Assembly: GCA_902523515.1 (NCBI GenBank)
Contig: CABYZT010000002.1
Span: 62,001 to 126,000, forward strand
Direction: 5' to 3'
DNA length: 64,000 bases
DNA from: an uncultured Pelagibacteraceae bacterium
GTDB taxonomy: Bacteria; Pseudomonadota; Alphaproteobacteria; Pelagibacterales; Pelagibacteraceae
The notes under the pieces were generated by a model. It searched no databases, had not been told where the DNA came from, and worked only from the letters and a program-made list of their open reading frames with translations. This document shows positions 52,780-64,000 of the stretch, piece by piece. The stretch's first letter is position 1; every line of letters starts with the position of its first letter. Both the position numbers and the translations under genes were made by a program.

Positions 52780-53189
52780 TATGCAAATCTCTTAATAGTT
52801 TTGGTCTTAATCGGTAATTTAGCTGATGCTTTATATAAAGCTTCTTTGGCAATTTGTTCAGAAACACCATCAACTTCAAATAATATTCTTCCTGGTTTTA
52901 CTCTGCATGCAAAATATTCTGGTGATCCTTTACCTTTACCCATTCTGACCTCAATCGGTTTTTTAGAAACTGGTATATTTGGAAATATTCTTGTCCAAAC
53001 TCTTCCTTGTCTTTTCATGTGTCTTGTTAATGCAACCCTTGCAGCCTCTATTTGTTTTCCAGTAACTCTTTCAGGCTGCAAAGCCTTCAATGCGTAAGCA
53101 CCATAATTAATAGTACTTGCTCTAGTAGCAGTACCGTGAATTCTGCCTTTATGCGCTTTTCTCCACTTTGTTCTTACTGGTTGAAGCAT
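52779..53189 (-). CDS. rplP: 50S ribosomal protein L16
   Basis: [57 protein letters not shown]. Confidence 0.98.
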   Translation of the reverse strand: MLQPVRTKWRKAHKGRIHGTATRASTINYGAYALKALQPERVTGKQIEAARVALTRHMKRQGRVWTRIFPNIPVSKKPIEVRMGKGKGSPEYFACRVKPGRILFEVDGVSEQIAKEALYKASAKLPIKTKTIKRFA

Positions 53190-53191
53190 TA

Positions 53192-53869
53192 TTATTTACC
53201 TTCCTTTGGCGTTACCTTGTTAGTCTCTTGGCTAAATTCTCTTGCAAAAACTTCACCTTTATAAATCCAAACTTTAATACCAATAATTCCATAAGTTGTA
53301 AGAGCCTCTGCCTCTGCATAATCTATATCAGCTCTTAAAGTATGTGATGGAATACTACCATCTCTTAACCACTCAGTTCTAGCTATTTCATTTCCGCCAA
53401 GTCTTCCACTCACAGAAACTTTAATTCCTTTTGCTCCAAGTCTAATACATGATTGCATTGCTCTTTTCATAGCTCTTCTATAAGAAATTCTTTTAACAAG
53501 CTGTTGTGCTATGTTTTCAGCTACTAAATAAGCATTAGTTTCAGGTTTTTTAACTTCTTTAATATTTAAATTAACTTCATTTGTAGTGAATTTTGAAAGA
53601 TTATTTTTAATTTTGTCTATATCACTTCCTTTTTTCCCAATAACAAATCCAGGTCTAGAAGTATATATTGTAACATAACATTTATTTGATGTTCTTTCGA
53701 TCATTACCTTGGATACACCAGAGTTGATTACATTTTTCTTGATATATTCCCTAATTTTAAAATCTTCGATTAGGTAATTTCCAAAATCTTTTTTCTTAGC
53801 ATACCATACAGAATCCCATCCTCTGTTGACACCTAATCTAAAACCTACAGGATTAACTTTTTGCCCCAT
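53192..53869 (-). CDS. rpsC: 30S ribosomal protein S3
   Basis: [28 protein letters not shown] domain [13 protein letters not shown]. Confidence 0.98.
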   Translation of the reverse strand: MGQKVNPVGFRLGVNRGWDSVWYAKKKDFGNYLIEDFKIREYIKKNVINSGVSKVMIERTSNKCYVTIYTSRPGFVIGKKGSDIDKIKNNLSKFTTNEVNLNIKEVKKPETNAYLVAENIAQQLVKRISYRRAMKRAMQSCIRLGAKGIKVSVSGRLGGNEIARTEWLRDGSIPSHTLRADIDYAEAEALTTYGIIGIKVWIYKGEVFAREFSQETNKVTPKEGK

Positions 53870-54251
53870 GCTTCTCCATTTGTTTTGCTTCTGATAAAAT
53901 TATTGTAACAGTTGACCAAGGTTTTAATATTGGTGCCGCTCTTCCTTTGGCTCTTGGTCTAAATCTTTTCATAACTATTTTTTTTCCACAATATGCCTCT
54001 TTAACTATTAATTTATCAATATCGTATTGAAAATTATTTTCAGCATTGGCTACTGCTGAACTGATAGTTTTTCTAACATCTCTAGTAACTCTTTTTTCTG
54101 AAAACTGTAAATCTCTAATTGCTACATCAACTTTTTTGCCAACAATACTTTTTAGTATTGGATTTAGCTTTCTGACACTTGATCTAATACCGTTGTTAAC
54201 AGACTTTACTGTTTTGTCGTTAGTTTTATCAATTTTCTTTTTTTTACCCAT
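53853..54251 (-). CDS. rplV: 50S ribosomal protein L22
   Basis: [30 protein letters not shown]...[26 protein letters not shown]. Confidence 0.95.
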   Translation of the reverse strand: MGKKKKIDKTNDKTVKSVNNGIRSSVRKLNPILKSIVGKKVDVAIRDLQFSEKRVTRDVRKTISSAVANAENNFQYDIDKLIVKEAYCGKKIVMKRFRPRAKGRAAPILKPWSTVTIILSEAKQMEKHGAKS

Positions 54252-54253
54252 AA

Positions 54254-54550
54254 TTATTTCTTCTCTGCTGTTGCTGGTTTAGCTTTTTTATCAGCCGGTG
54301 TATGACCAAAGAACGTTCTTGTTGGCGCAAACTCACCTAATTTATGTCCAACCATATCTTCTGAAACAGTTATTGGTATAAATTTTTTACCATTATAAAT
54401 TTGGAAACTTACACCTACAAAATCTGGTAAAATTGTAGATTTTCTTGACCAAGTTTTAATAGGAATTTTCTTTGGATCGTCTTTATACTTGTCGACTTTC
54501 TTCATCAAGCTTTCTTCTACAAACGGACCTTTCCAAACTGCTCTAGCCAT
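54254..54550 (-). CDS. rpsS: 30S ribosomal protein S19
   Basis: [47 protein letters not shown]. Confidence 0.98.
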   Translation of the reverse strand: MARAVWKGPFVEESLMKKVDKYKDDPKKIPIKTWSRKSTILPDFVGVSFQIYNGKKFIPITVSEDMVGHKLGEFAPTRTFFGHTPADKKAKPATAEKK

Positions 54551-55389
54551 TACTTAGTATCCTTCCTCTTATTTCTTCTCTTAACTATAAATTTATCTGT
54601 TCTTTTATTATCTCGAGTTTTTAAACCTTTAGCAGATTGTCCTGTAGGTGAAACTGGATGTCTTCCCCCAGCAGATTTTCCTTCTCCACCTCCATGTGGG
54701 TGATCAACTGGGTTTTTAACAACACCTCTAGTATGAGGTCTTCTACCCAACCATCTTGATCTACCTGCTTTTCCAATTTTAATATTTTTTTGATCTGGAT
54801 TACTTAAAATTCCAATTGTAGCTAAAGCTCTTGAATCTATTTTTCGCACTTCACCTGAGGCTAATTTTATTAAACTGTAGTTTCCATCTAGACCACTAAT
54901 AGTAACTGATGAACCAGCTGCTCTGGCAATTTTTCCACCACCACCTGGCTGTATCTCGACATTATGTATATTGATACCCACTGGTATATCTTGTAATGGC
55001 ATACAATTACCTACTTTAATTTCTTTTTTAGAACCGCTTTCAACTTTATCTCCAACTTTAATTTTTTGTGGTGCTAAAAAATATGAGTGAGTACCATCCT
55101 CAAATTTAACTAACATAATGTAGCATGATCTATTAGGATCATATTCAATTCTTTCAACTGTGGCTTCCATGTCGAATTTTTTTCGATAAAAATCTACATG
55201 TCTGTACATTTTTTTATGTCCACCAGCTCTATTAATAGAGGTAATATGACCATTATTATTTCTACCTTTCATCGCATTTTTAGGTGAAACTAAGGTCTTG
55301 AATGGTTTACCTTTCCATAAACCAGTTCTATCAACTAAAATAGTCCCTCTTGTAGATTTTGTATATGGTTTAAAAGTTTTTAATGCCAT
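54550..55389 (-). CDS. rplB: 50S ribosomal protein L2
   Basis: [58 protein letters not shown]. Confidence 0.98.
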   Translation of the reverse strand: MALKTFKPYTKSTRGTILVDRTGLWKGKPFKTLVSPKNAMKGRNNNGHITSINRAGGHKKMYRHVDFYRKKFDMEATVERIEYDPNRSCYIMLVKFEDGTHSYFLAPQKIKVGDKVESGSKKEIKVGNCMPLQDIPVGINIHNVEIQPGGGGKIARAAGSSVTISGLDGNYSLIKLASGEVRKIDSRALATIGILSNPDQKNIKIGKAGRSRWLGRRPHTRGVVKNPVDHPHGGGEGKSAGGRHPVSPTGQSAKGLKTRDNKRTDKFIVKRRNKRKDTK

Positions 55390-55392
55390 TTA

Positions 55393-55686
55393 TTAAATTC
55401 CTGTTGTAAGATCAATGCTCTGACCTTTTTTTAAAGTAATTATTGCTTTTTTATATCCAGATACTTTTACTTTTCTACCTCTGGTTACTTTTGTTCTGTT
55501 CTGTTTGTTAATAATATTTATCTTTGTCACATTAACTTTGAATATTTTTTCAATATTCTTTTTTAAATTTTTTTTATTTGCATCACCTGGAACTTTAAAT
55601 ACAATTTTATTTAGTTCAGATAAATTAGTTGATTTCTCTGTAACCACTGGAGAAAGAATTTTGTCGTATAAATGAATTTTTTCCAT
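55393..55686 (-). CDS. rplW: 50S ribosomal protein L23
   Basis: ILSPVVTEKSTNLSELNKIVFKVPGDANKKNLKKNIEKIFKVNVTKINI. Confidence 0.96.
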   Translation of the reverse strand: MEKIHLYDKILSPVVTEKSTNLSELNKIVFKVPGDANKKNLKKNIEKIFKVNVTKINIINKQNRTKVTRGRKVKVSGYKKAIITLKKGQSIDLTTGI

Positions 55687-55687
55687 A

Positions 55688-56311
55688 TTATGAATATCTC
55701 TTTTCTAATTCTTTCACTGAACTTTCTGTGAAAACTACTTTTTTAAATTTAATAATGTCATAAGCGCTGAAATGATTTACATCTGTCACTTTAACATTTG
55801 GAATATTTCTTGCTGATTTTTCAATTTTTTCTTTAGAATTTTTATCTAAAATTATTAGTGAATTTGTAATTTCAAGTTTATTAATAATTGAGTTCATTTC
55901 TTTTGTTTTTTTTATTTCGGAAGTAAAATCATTTAAGATTAATAAATTTTTATTATTATTTTTTTCAGTAATTAATGAAGCTACGCTTTGTTTTTTCTCA
56001 GTTTTGTTTAGTTTTCTTTTTTTATAAGCCAATTCACCTTTTGGTCCATGAGCAATACCACCACCAACAAATATAGGAGCTTTTCTACTAGCATGCCTTG
56101 CGCCACCAGTCCCTTTTTGAGCATATATTTTCGAAGTTGGTCCTTTTACTTCATTTTGTTGCTTAGTTTTGGCATGTCTTCCTTTGTAATTAGCATTTGT
56201 TTTATAAAGTACAGCGCTAACTAATTTATGGTTAATTTTTGCAGAAAAAATCTTATCCAAAACTTCAATACTATCTTTTTTTCCGTCTATGCTAATTTTA
56301 TCTAATTTCAT
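55688..56311 (-). CDS. rplD: 50S ribosomal protein L4
   Basis: GRHAKTKQQNEVKGPTSKIYAQKGTGGARHASRKAPIFVGGGIAHGPKG. Confidence 0.97.
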   Translation of the reverse strand: MKLDKISIDGKKDSIEVLDKIFSAKINHKLVSAVLYKTNANYKGRHAKTKQQNEVKGPTSKIYAQKGTGGARHASRKAPIFVGGGIAHGPKGELAYKKRKLNKTEKKQSVASLITEKNNNKNLLILNDFTSEIKKTKEMNSIINKLEITNSLIILDKNSKEKIEKSARNIPNVKVTDVNHFSAYDIIKFKKVVFTESSVKELEKRYS

Positions 56312-57021
56312 TATTTTTTCTTTTTCTCAGGTGTTTTTTTAGCCTGTTCAGCAGCTGCTTGTTTCTCACCAATTGTCATTTTGCTTATATTTTTCACTGA
56401 TTTTTTAACCATTACTTCAGAATTTTTTGAACCAGGTATTGATCCTTTTAAGTAAAGAAGTTCGTTTTCTAAGTCTGTTTTTATTATTTCAATATTTTGC
56501 ATTGTTCTTAGCTTGTCACCCATATGACCAGCCATTTTTTTTCCTTTAAAAACTTTTCCTGGATCTTGACTGTGCCCAGTTGAACCATGAGCTCTGTGTG
56601 ATATTGAAACACCGTGACTGGCTCTTAAACCTCCAAAATTATGTCTTTTCATAGCACCTGCAAAACCTTTACCAATTGTCTTTGATCTTGTGTCTACAAA
56701 TTTAATATCTTTAAATATTTCTAAACCAAACTCGTTTCCTTCTTTGTAAACAGAAGTATCATTTACTCTAAATTCTTTTAATTTTTTCTTAGCTTCAGTA
56801 TTTTTTTTAGCAAAAACACCTTTCATTGATTTTGTTAGTTTTGAATTTTTAATTTTTCCATATCCAAGCTGAACAGCTTTGTATCCTCTTTTTTCCTCTT
56901 CAATGACCTGAATAACTCTTGCTTTTTCAACCTTTAGTACAGTCACAGGAACTAATTGACCAGATTTATAGAACTCTCTTGTCATTCCTATTTTTTTTCC
57001 TAATAAAGCTATCTCACTCAT
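56311..57021 (-). CDS. rplC: 50S ribosomal protein L3
   Basis: ALLGKKIGMTREFYKSGQLVPVTVLK, GGLRASHGVSISHRAHGSTGHSQDPGKVFKGKKMAGHMG. Confidence 0.98.
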   Translation of the reverse strand: MSEIALLGKKIGMTREFYKSGQLVPVTVLKVEKARVIQVIEEEKRGYKAVQLGYGKIKNSKLTKSMKGVFAKKNTEAKKKLKEFRVNDTSVYKEGNEFGLEIFKDIKFVDTRSKTIGKGFAGAMKRHNFGGLRASHGVSISHRAHGSTGHSQDPGKVFKGKKMAGHMGDKLRTMQNIEIIKTDLENELLYLKGSIPGSKNSEVMVKKSVKNISKMTIGEKQAAAEQAKKTPEKKKK

Positions 57022-57023
57022 GA

Positions 57024-57332
57024 TTAAATTTTTATCTCCACATCTACACCAGAAGCTAAATCCAGTTTCATCAAAGCTTCTACAGTTTGTGGTGTTGGTT
57101 CAATAATATCGATTAATCTTTTGTGTGTTCTTGATTCAAATTGTTCTCTACTTTTCTTATCTATGTGAGGTGATCTTAATACAGTATATCTTTCAATTCT
57201 TGTAGGTAATGGAATTGGCCCTTTTATTGTAGCCCCAGTTCTTTTAACTGTGTTTACAATTTCTTCTGTAGAGGCATCTAAAACCTTATTATCATAAGCT
57301 CTTAGTTTTATTCTAATATTTTGCTTTTCCAT
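57024..57332 (-). CDS. rpsJ: 30S ribosomal protein S10
   Basis: [62 protein letters not shown]. Confidence 0.98.
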   Translation of the reverse strand: MEKQNIRIKLRAYDNKVLDASTEEIVNTVKRTGATIKGPIPLPTRIERYTVLRSPHIDKKSREQFESRTHKRLIDIIEPTPQTVEALMKLDLASGVDVEIKI

Positions 57333-59410
57333 TATCCTGCTACCTTTTTAGTTACTTCGTCTTGAACGTTTTGAGGAACTTTAGAATAATGATCAAAGAA
57401 CATTGAATATTGTGCTCTTCCTTGTGACATTGATCTAAGATTATTAATGTAACCGAACATATTTGCTAGAGGAACCATAGCTGTAATTACAGTTGCATTT
57501 CCTCTTTGTTCTTGAGTACTTATTTGTCCTCTTCTACTGTTTAAATCACCAATAACATCTCCCATATAATCTTCAGGAGTAACAACTTCTACTCTCATAA
57601 TTGGTTCTAGAAGTTTTAATCCACCTTGAGTACATGCTTCTTTAAAACATGCCCTGCTTGCAAGTTCAAAAGCTAAAACGCTTGAGTCAACATCGTGATG
57701 TAAACCATCAACAATAGTTACTTTGTAATCAATCATTGGGAAACCTGCCAAAATTCCACTATCAGATACTGTTTCAATACCTTTTTCAACACCAGGAATA
57801 AATTCTTTAGGAATAGCTCCACCCTTAATAGCACTTTCAACTTCTCTACCTTTTCCTGGTTCTTGAGGTTCAACAAATAATTTAACTTTAGCGAACTGAC
57901 CAGCACCACCACTTTGTTTTTTATGTATGTATTCATACTCAGCAGATTTTTCTATAGTTTCTCTGTAAGCAACTTGTGGAGCACCTACGTTTGCTTCAAC
58001 TTTAAATTCTCTTTTCATTCGATCAACAATGATATCTAAGTGAAGTTCACCCATACCTTTAATTATTGTTTGACCTGACTCTTCATCTGAAGAAACTCTA
58101 AATGATGGATCCTCTTTAGCTAATCTTGCTAAAGCTTCACCCATTTTTTCTTGATCACCTTTTGTTTTTGGTTCTACAGCAATTTCAATTACTGGCTCTG
58201 GGAATTCCATTGGCTCTAGCAACACTGGATTTTCTTTGTCACATAAAGTGTGACCAGTCATAGTATTTTTTAATCCTGCAAGTGAAACAATATCACCTGC
58301 ATTAGCCTCTTTAATATCTTCTCTTGAATTAGCATGCATTAAAAGCATACGACCAACTCTTTCTTCTTTATCAGATGAAGAGTTGTATACGGCAGTTCCA
58401 GACTTAATTGTACCAGAATAGATTCTAACGAATGTTAAAGAACCTACAAAAGGATCGTTTGCAACTTTAAATGCTAAACCGGAAAAAGAAGAACCATCAT
58501 CAAATTTCATTTCTATTTCATCTTCTGATCCAACTTTTGTTCCTTTAATTGAACCAATATCAACTGGACTTGGCAAGTAGTTCACAACTGCATCTAGTAA
58601 AGGCTGAACACCTTTATTTTTAAAGGCAGATCCAGTTAAAACAGGAACAAAACTAAAATCCAATGTTCCTTTTCTTATGCATTTAACCAAATCTTCTTCC
58701 TTAATTTCGTCTCCATTTAAGTAAGACTCCATTAACTTTTCATCTTGTTCTACAGCAGTTTCGATTAATTCCGTTCTATACTTTTCAGTTATTTCTTTAA
58801 GATCATCAGGAATATCTTTGTATTCCCATTCTGCACCTAAAGCCTCATTTTTCCAAACTTGAGCTTTCATTTTAACTAAATCAACAACTCCAGTTAGAGA
58901 AGCTTCAATTCCAATAGGAACTTGTAATACTAATGGTTTAGCACCTAATCTATCTTTAATCATGTCTACACATCTAAAGAAATCAGCACCTGTTCTGTCT
59001 AATTTGTTTACAAAACAAATTCTTGGTACTTTATACTTATCGGCTTGTCTCCATACAGTTTCGGATTGTGGTTCTACACCTGCTACGCCATCAAAAACAG
59101 CTACTGCACCATCTAAAACTTTTAAAGATCTCTCTACTTCAATAGTAAAGTCTACGTGACCTGGAGTATCTATAATGTTAACTCTGTGATCATTCCAAAA
59201 ACAAGTAGTTGCTGCAGAAGTAATTGTAATACCTCTTTCTTGTTCTTGCTCCATCCAATCCATGGTTGCTGCACCATCGTGTACTTCACCTATTTTATGA
59301 CTTTTACCTGTGTAATATAAAATTCTTTCTGTAGTAGTTGTTTTACCAGCATCTATATGGGCCATGATCCCAATGTTTCTGTATTTATCTAATGTATGAG
59401 TTCTAGCCAT
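57332..59410 (-). CDS. fusA: Elongation factor G
   Basis: [58 protein letters not shown]. Confidence 0.99.
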   Translation of the reverse strand: MARTHTLDKYRNIGIMAHIDAGKTTTTERILYYTGKSHKIGEVHDGAATMDWMEQEQERGITITSAATTCFWNDHRVNIIDTPGHVDFTIEVERSLKVLDGAVAVFDGVAGVEPQSETVWRQADKYKVPRICFVNKLDRTGADFFRCVDMIKDRLGAKPLVLQVPIGIEASLTGVVDLVKMKAQVWKNEALGAEWEYKDIPDDLKEITEKYRTELIETAVEQDEKLMESYLNGDEIKEEDLVKCIRKGTLDFSFVPVLTGSAFKNKGVQPLLDAVVNYLPSPVDIGSIKGTKVGSEDEIEMKFDDGSSFSGLAFKVANDPFVGSLTFVRIYSGTIKSGTAVYNSSSDKEERVGRMLLMHANSREDIKEANAGDIVSLAGLKNTMTGHTLCDKENPVLLEPMEFPEPVIEIAVEPKTKGDQEKMGEALARLAKEDPSFRVSSDEESGQTIIKGMGELHLDIIVDRMKREFKVEANVGAPQVAYRETIEKSAEYEYIHKKQSGGAGQFAKVKLFVEPQEPGKGREVESAIKGGAIPKEFIPGVEKGIETVSDSGILAGFPMIDYKVTIVDGLHHDVDSSVLAFELASRACFKEACTQGGLKLLEPIMRVEVVTPEDYMGDVIGDLNSRRGQISTQEQRGNATVITAMVPLANMFGYINNLRSMSQGRAQYSMFFDHYSKVPQNVQDEVTKKVAG

Positions 59411-59416
59411 ATCTTA

Positions 59417-59887
59417 TTACCACCTAAAATGAGCAAAGGCCTTATTGGACTCCGCCATTTTGTGTACATCCTCTCTTTTTTTAACAGCAGCACCTTTTTT
59501 TTCATAAGCATCATAAAGCTCATTAAAAATTTTATCTGCCATGTGTTTATCTTTTCTTTTTCTTGCTGACTCAACTAACCATCTGATAGCTAACGCTTGT
59601 GCTCTTTTACTTTTTACCTCAACAGGAACTTGATAAGTTGCACCACCAACTCTTCTAGATCTAACTTCTACAGTTGGTTTGATGTTATTAATTGCTTCAT
59701 TAAAAATATTTATTGGTTCATCTTTTGTTTTTGTTTTTATTTTGTCAATTGCATCATAAACAATTTTAGCAGCGATACCTCTTTTACCGTCATACATTAT
59801 ATTGTTTATTAATTTTGGAATTATAGTTGAATTAAATTTTGGATCTGGAACTACATTTTTTTTGGGCTGTGTTTTTTTTCTAGACAT
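59417..59887 (-). CDS. rpsG: 30S ribosomal protein S7
   Basis: KLINNIMYDGKRGIAAKIVYDA, VEVRSRRVGGATYQVPVEV. Confidence 0.98.
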   Translation of the reverse strand: MSRKKTQPKKNVVPDPKFNSTIIPKLINNIMYDGKRGIAAKIVYDAIDKIKTKTKDEPINIFNEAINNIKPTVEVRSRRVGGATYQVPVEVKSKRAQALAIRWLVESARKRKDKHMADKIFNELYDAYEKKGAAVKKREDVHKMAESNKAFAHFRW

Positions 59888-60258
59888 TATTTACCTTTTT
59901 TTGTTCCGTATAAAGATCTTCTTTGTTTTCTATTTGCAACACCTTGAGTGTCTAGATTACCTCTTAGAATATGATAACGAACACCTGGTAAATCTTTTAC
60001 CCTACCACCTCTAATCAGTACTACCGAGTGTTCTTGAAGGTTGTGACCTTCACCAGGAATGTAAGCTGTAACTTCAAATCCATTTGATAATCTTACTCTA
60101 GCAACTTTTCTTAAAGCAGAGTTTGGTTTCTTAGGAGTTGTTGTATAAACTTTAACACAAACACCTCTCTTTAAAGGTTGTTTTTGTAAAGCAGGAACTT
60201 TGTTCCTTGCTGCTGGTTTCACTCTTTTTTTTCTTAACAACTGGTTAATAGTTGGCAT
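59887..60258 (-). CDS. rpsL: 30S ribosomal protein S12 (ORF opens at 60354; MPTINQLL start preferred)
   Basis: [57 protein letters not shown]. Confidence 0.98.
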   Translation of the reverse strand: MPTINQLLRKKRVKPAARNKVPALQKQPLKRGVCVKVYTTTPKKPNSALRKVARVRLSNGFEVTAYIPGEGHNLQEHSVVLIRGGRVKDLPGVRYHILRGNLDTQGVANRKQRRSLYGTKKGK

Positions 60259-60368
60259 AAATATTTTAAAATTAATTAATTTATTTTTAGATGAAAATAA
60301 CTGACAGGTTATTTTGTGGCAGCGTTTAGTACTGTTAGAAGCACTACATTCCAACCAAAAACATCGCC

Positions 60369-60396
60369 AAATTACTTATTAATAGCTCTTTGTCAA
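60369..60396 (-). promoter_or_regulatory. Candidate rpsL promoter (TTGACA-16-TAATTT)
   Basis: Reverse strand TTGACAaagagctattaataagTAATTT between rpoC stop and rpsL. Confidence 0.65.
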
Positions 60397-60425
60397 ACTA
60401 AAACTGCAATTTTAAGGCGATTTTT

Positions 60426-63400
60426 TTACTGATTTGCCTGTGTTTCTTCAGGTTCTGAAGCTTCTATTTTATCCTGCTCTGCTAAGAAATTATTATCGTC
60501 TTCTAGAGCTTTGTTGTTCCATCTATTTTTAATATTACCAGTACCTGCTGGAACTAATCTTCCGACAATCACGTTCTCTTTTAGACCATTTAATGGATCG
60601 ACTTTTCCTTTAATTGCAGCATCTGTTAATACTCTTGTTGTTTCCTGGAACGAAGCTGCTGATATAAATGACTCCGTTTGAAGTGAAGCTTTAGTGATAC
60701 CCATTAGAACTCTTTCACCAACGGCTGGTGTTTTTCCTTCTGCAACCAATTTTTCATTAGTATTATCAAACTTAATTCTATCAACCACTTCACCAGGTAA
60801 ATAACTTGAGTCACCTGATACTTTAACCTCAACTTTTTTAAGCATTTGTCTTAAAATAGTTTCGATATGTTTATCGTTTATAATTACACCTTGTAATCTA
60901 TAAACTTCTTGAACTTGGTTAACAAAATATTCTGTTAATTCTTTTATTCCTAAGATTCTCAAAATATCATGTGGCAGTGGTTGACCATCTAAAAGATACT
61001 CTCCTTTTTGAATTTTTTCACCTGGATTAAAATTGATATGTTTACCTTTTGGAATTAAATAATTTGAAGGTTCTGATCCATCTTCAGGAACAATAGATAC
61101 TCTTTGTTTGCCTCTTACCTCTTTACCAAAAACAACACTACCATCATTTTCTGCAATGATCGCACTATCCTTAGCTTTTCTAGCTTCAAATAACTCAGCA
61201 ACTCTTGGAAGACCTCCGGTAATATCTTTTGTTTTTGTAGTTTCTTTAGGTAATCTTGCAATTACGTCACCTGCATAAACTTTTTGACCATCTTTAATTG
61301 ATAAAATTGAATCTGGCACTAAATAATATCTAGCTTCATTATCATCAGCTTTTTTAATCACATTTCCTTTTTCATCTCTTAAAGTAATTCTAGGTTTTAA
61401 ATCAGTGCTTTTTGATTGGCCTCTCCAATCAATTACTGATTTAGAAGAAATTCCTGTTGCATCGTCAGTAGTTTCTTGAATTGAAACACCATCAATTAGA
61501 TCTACATAACTAGCTGTACCACTTTTCTCTGCTATAACTGGTGTTGTGTAAGGATCCCATTCACATATCTTAGTATTCGCTTTTACTTTATCACCGTTAT
61601 TAAAAAATAATCTTGATCCATATGCAACTTTATAAACTGCAATTTGAACTCCATTATCATCCTCAATTGAAAGCTGAGTATTTCTACCCATTACAATTAA
61701 ATTCTTTTTAGAGTCCTCTAATATATTTGAGTTTATAATTTTTAATGTTCCTTCATTTTTAGTTACAATTTGTGAGTCCTGTTTAACAGAGGCAGTTCCA
61801 CCTACGTGGAAAGTTCTCATTGTTAACTGTGTTCCTGGTTCACCGATTGACTGTGCAGAAATCATTCCAATAGCTTCACCAACATGAACCATTTTACCTC
61901 TAGATAAATCTCTTCCGTAAGAAGTAGCACAAACACCTTCTTTTGAACCACAAGTCATTACTGAGTAAACTTTTATTGATTTTACCCCTGCAGCATCAAT
62001 TTTATCACATCCAGCCTCATCGATCATGGTTTGTTTTTTGATTATTACTTCACCAGTTAAAGGATGTTTAATCTCATCAAATGTAACTCTACCAAGCGCT
62101 CTTTCAGAAAGGCTTACTACTACATTACCACCTTCTAAAATTTCAGAGAGTTCGATAAATCCTGGATTTTTACAGTCACAAGCTTTTTTGGTAACAGTTA
62201 AATCTTGAGCTACATCACAAAGTCTTCTCGTTAAATATCCAGAACTAGCTGTTTTAAGCGCTGTATCTGCTAAACCTTTTCTAGCTCCGTGTGTTGAGTT
62301 GAAATACTCCAAAGCAGTTAATCCCTCTTTAAAGTTTGAGATAATTGGGCTTTCAATAATTTCACCTGAAGGTTTAGCAATCAAACCTCTCATACCAGCT
62401 AATTGTTTCATTTGAGCAGCAGATCCTCTCGCTCCACTATCTGCCATCATAAATACAGAATTTATTTTCAATCCTTCATCAGTTTTTTCTGTAGCTGAAA
62501 TTCCTTTCATCATTTCTCCAGCAACTTTATCTGTACACTTAGACCAAGCATCAACAACTTTGTTGTATTTTTCGCCTCTTGTAATTAAACCTTCAGCATA
62601 TTGAGTTTCATAATCTGCAATTAATTTCTTAGTATCATCAATTAATTGAGTTTTATTTTCAGGGATTACAAGATCGTCTTTTCCAAACGAAATTCCTGCT
62701 TTAAATGCGTGTTTAAATCCTAAATCTTTAAGCTTGTCACAGAAAATTACAGTTGTTTTTTGACCACAAAATCTAAAAACAACATCAATTATTTCTGAAA
62801 CTACTTTTTTAGGTAATAATCTATCTACTAAAGAGAACTTAATGTTGCTATTTTTAGGTAATAAATTTGCTAATAAAAATCTTCCAGCTGTAGAAGTGTA
62901 TTTTTCCATTTTTTTATTACCTTGATCATCTACAGTTTCAAATCTTGAAATGATAGTACTATGTACATTTATTTGGCCAGATGATAATGCAAATTCAATT
63001 TGATCTGAGTTTGTAAAGTATCCTGCTGGTTTATCGGATATAGGTTCTTGTGAAAGATAGTAAATTCCTAAAATCATATCCTGACTCGGAACAATAATTG
63101 GTTTACCATTTGATGGAGAAAGAATATTATTTGTAGATAACATTAATATTCTTGCTTCTAATTGAGCTTCTAAACTTAATGGAACGTGAACTGCCATTTG
63201 GTCACCATCAAAGTCAGCGTTAAATGCTGCACAAGTTAAAGGGTGTAATTCAATTGCATCTCCTTCAATTAATTTTGGCTCAAATGCTTGAACTCCAAGT
63301 CTATGAAGTGTTGGTGCTCTATTTAAAAGTACCGGATGCTCTCTAACTATCAATTCTAAAGCGTCCCAAACTGCATTTGTTTCTTTTTCAACTAATTTTT

Positions 63401-64000
63401 TAGCTTGTTTAATTGTTGAAGCTAAGCCTAATTTATTTAATCTTGCGTATAAAAATGGTTTAAATAACTCAAGAGCCATTTTTTTTGGTAAACCACACTC
63501 GTGTAGTTTCAAATCAGGTCCTACAACGATTACTGATCTTCCAGAATAATCAACTCGTTTACCTAATAAATTTTGTCTAAATCTTCCTTGTTTACCTTTT
63601 AACATTTCAGCAAGAGATTTAAGTGGTCGCTTACCTGTTCCTGTTATTACCCTGCCTCTTCTACCATTATCAAATAAAGCATCTACAGACTCTTGAAGCA
63701 TCCTTTTTTCATTTCTTACAATAATATCTGGAGCTTTAAGATCCATTAATCTTTTTAATCTGTTATTTCTGTTAATTACTCTTCTGTATAAATCGTTAAG
63801 ATCTGAAGTGGCAAATCTTCCACCGTCTAGAGGAACTAATGGTCTTAATTCTGGTGGTATAACTGGTACAACAGTCATAATCATCCACTCAGGTTTTTGA
63901 CCTGTTTCGATAAATGACTCTATTAATTTTAATCTTTTAATTGCTCTTTCTTCATTAACTTTTGATTTAGTTTCTTTAATAAAGCTAACAAGATTTTTTC
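60426..64000 (-). CDS. rpoC: RNA polymerase beta' subunit (5' part off window)
   Basis: [52 protein letters not shown]; frame stays open to window end (...[32 protein letters not shown]). Confidence 0.98.
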   Translation of the reverse strand, partial: KNLVSFIKETKSKVNEERAIKRLKLIESFIETGQKPEWMIMTVVPVIPPELRPLVPLDGGRFATSDLNDLYRRVINRNNRLKRLMDLKAPDIIVRNEKRMLQESVDALFDNGRRGRVITGTGKRPLKSLAEMLKGKQGRFRQNLLGKRVDYSGRSVIVVGPDLKLHECGLPKKMALELFKPFLYARLNKLGLASTIKQAKKLVEKETNAVWDALELIVREHPVLLNRAPTLHRLGVQAFEPKLIEGDAIELHPLTCAAFNADFDGDQMAVHVPLSLEAQLEARILMLSTNNILSPSNGKPIIVPSQDMILGIYYLSQEPISDKPAGYFTNSDQIEFALSSGQINVHSTIISRFETVDDQGNKKMEKYTSTAGRFLLANLLPKNSNIKFSLVDRLLPKKVVSEIIDVVFRFCGQKTTVIFCDKLKDLGFKHAFKAGISFGKDDLVIPENKTQLIDDTKKLIADYETQYAEGLITRGEKYNKVVDAWSKCTDKVAGEMMKGISATEKTDEGLKINSVFMMADSGARGSAAQMKQLAGMRGLIAKPSGEIIESPIISNFKEGLTALEYFNSTHGARKGLADTALKTASSGYLTRRLCDVAQDLTVTKKACDCKNPGFIELSEILEGGNVVVSLSERALGRVTFDEIKHPLTGEVIIKKQTMIDEAGCDKIDAAGVKSIKVYSVMTCGSKEGVCATSYGRDLSRGKMVHVGEAIGMISAQSIGEPGTQLTMRTFHVGGTASVKQDSQIVTKNEGTLKIINSNILEDSKKNLIVMGRNTQLSIEDDNGVQIAVYKVAYGSRLFFNNGDKVKANTKICEWDPYTTPVIAEKSGTASYVDLIDGVSIQETTDDATGISSKSVIDWRGQSKSTDLKPRITLRDEKGNVIKKADDNEARYYLVPDSILSIKDGQKVYAGDVIARLPKETTKTKDITGGLPRVAELFEARKAKDSAIIAENDGSVVFGKEVRGKQRVSIVPEDGSEPSNYLIPKGKHINFNPGEKIQKGEYLLDGQPLPHDILRILGIKELTEYFVNQVQEVYRLQGVIINDKHIETILRQMLKKVEVKVSGDSSYLPGEVVDRIKFDNTNEKLVAEGKTPAVGERVLMGITKASLQTESFISAASFQETTRVLTDAAIKGKVDPLNGLKENVIVGRLVPAGTGNIKNRWNNKALEDDNNFLAEQDKIEASEPEETQANQ

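Noticed and set aside
57733-57936. Minus-strand 67-aa ORF within fusA
   Set aside because: Out-of-frame ORF inside fusA, low complexity.
60259-60354. N-terminal extension of S12 ([12 protein letters not shown]...)
   Set aside because: MPTINQLL is the universal S12 start, and the upstream ATG lies only about 8 nt past the predicted transcription start.
1-64000. CRISPR arrays, transposons, integrases, prophage or defence islands
   Set aside because: No repeated spacers, terminal inverted repeats or recognisable mobile/defence proteins were seen; the window is core-genome-like.

Overview
This is a 64 kb, very AT-rich, almost fully coding chromosomal window. Its gene content, order and codon bias look like a streamlined SAR11/Pelagibacter-type alphaproteobacterium (my inference from the sequence). 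Minus-strand blocks: the start of a membrane pyrophosphatase; an oxygenase-like gene-rpiB-glyA-nrdR-rib-nusB-thiL run; dapA-smpB-folK-rel-pyrE-pdxJ-acpS-lepB-rnc-recO; gatCAB followed by an O-methyltransferase and trhO; galU-ugd; and a long rpoC-rpsL-rpsG-fusA-S10-spc-alpha ribosomal block (60 kb down to 44 kb). Plus-strand blocks: hemB, a lytic transglycosylase, a TPR protein, soxBDAG, ruvX-pyrB-pyrC-like-plsY-topA-ridA, panC and lipB. There is one tRNA-Ser(GCT). I saw no mobile elements, CRISPR arrays or phage genes. The best leads are: an adjacent O-methyltransferase + TrhO pair that could be a tRNA U34 mo5U module; a Rel/SpoT that seems to lack the region between TGS and ACT; a dihydroorotase-like protein beside pyrB without the HxH zinc motif; a RibBX-type RibB fusion; an uncharacterised Asp/Asn-hydroxylase-like oxygenase leading the glyA/riboflavin operon; the absence of tuf and rpmD from their usual places; and a promoter nested in an inverted repeat between rpoC and rpsL.
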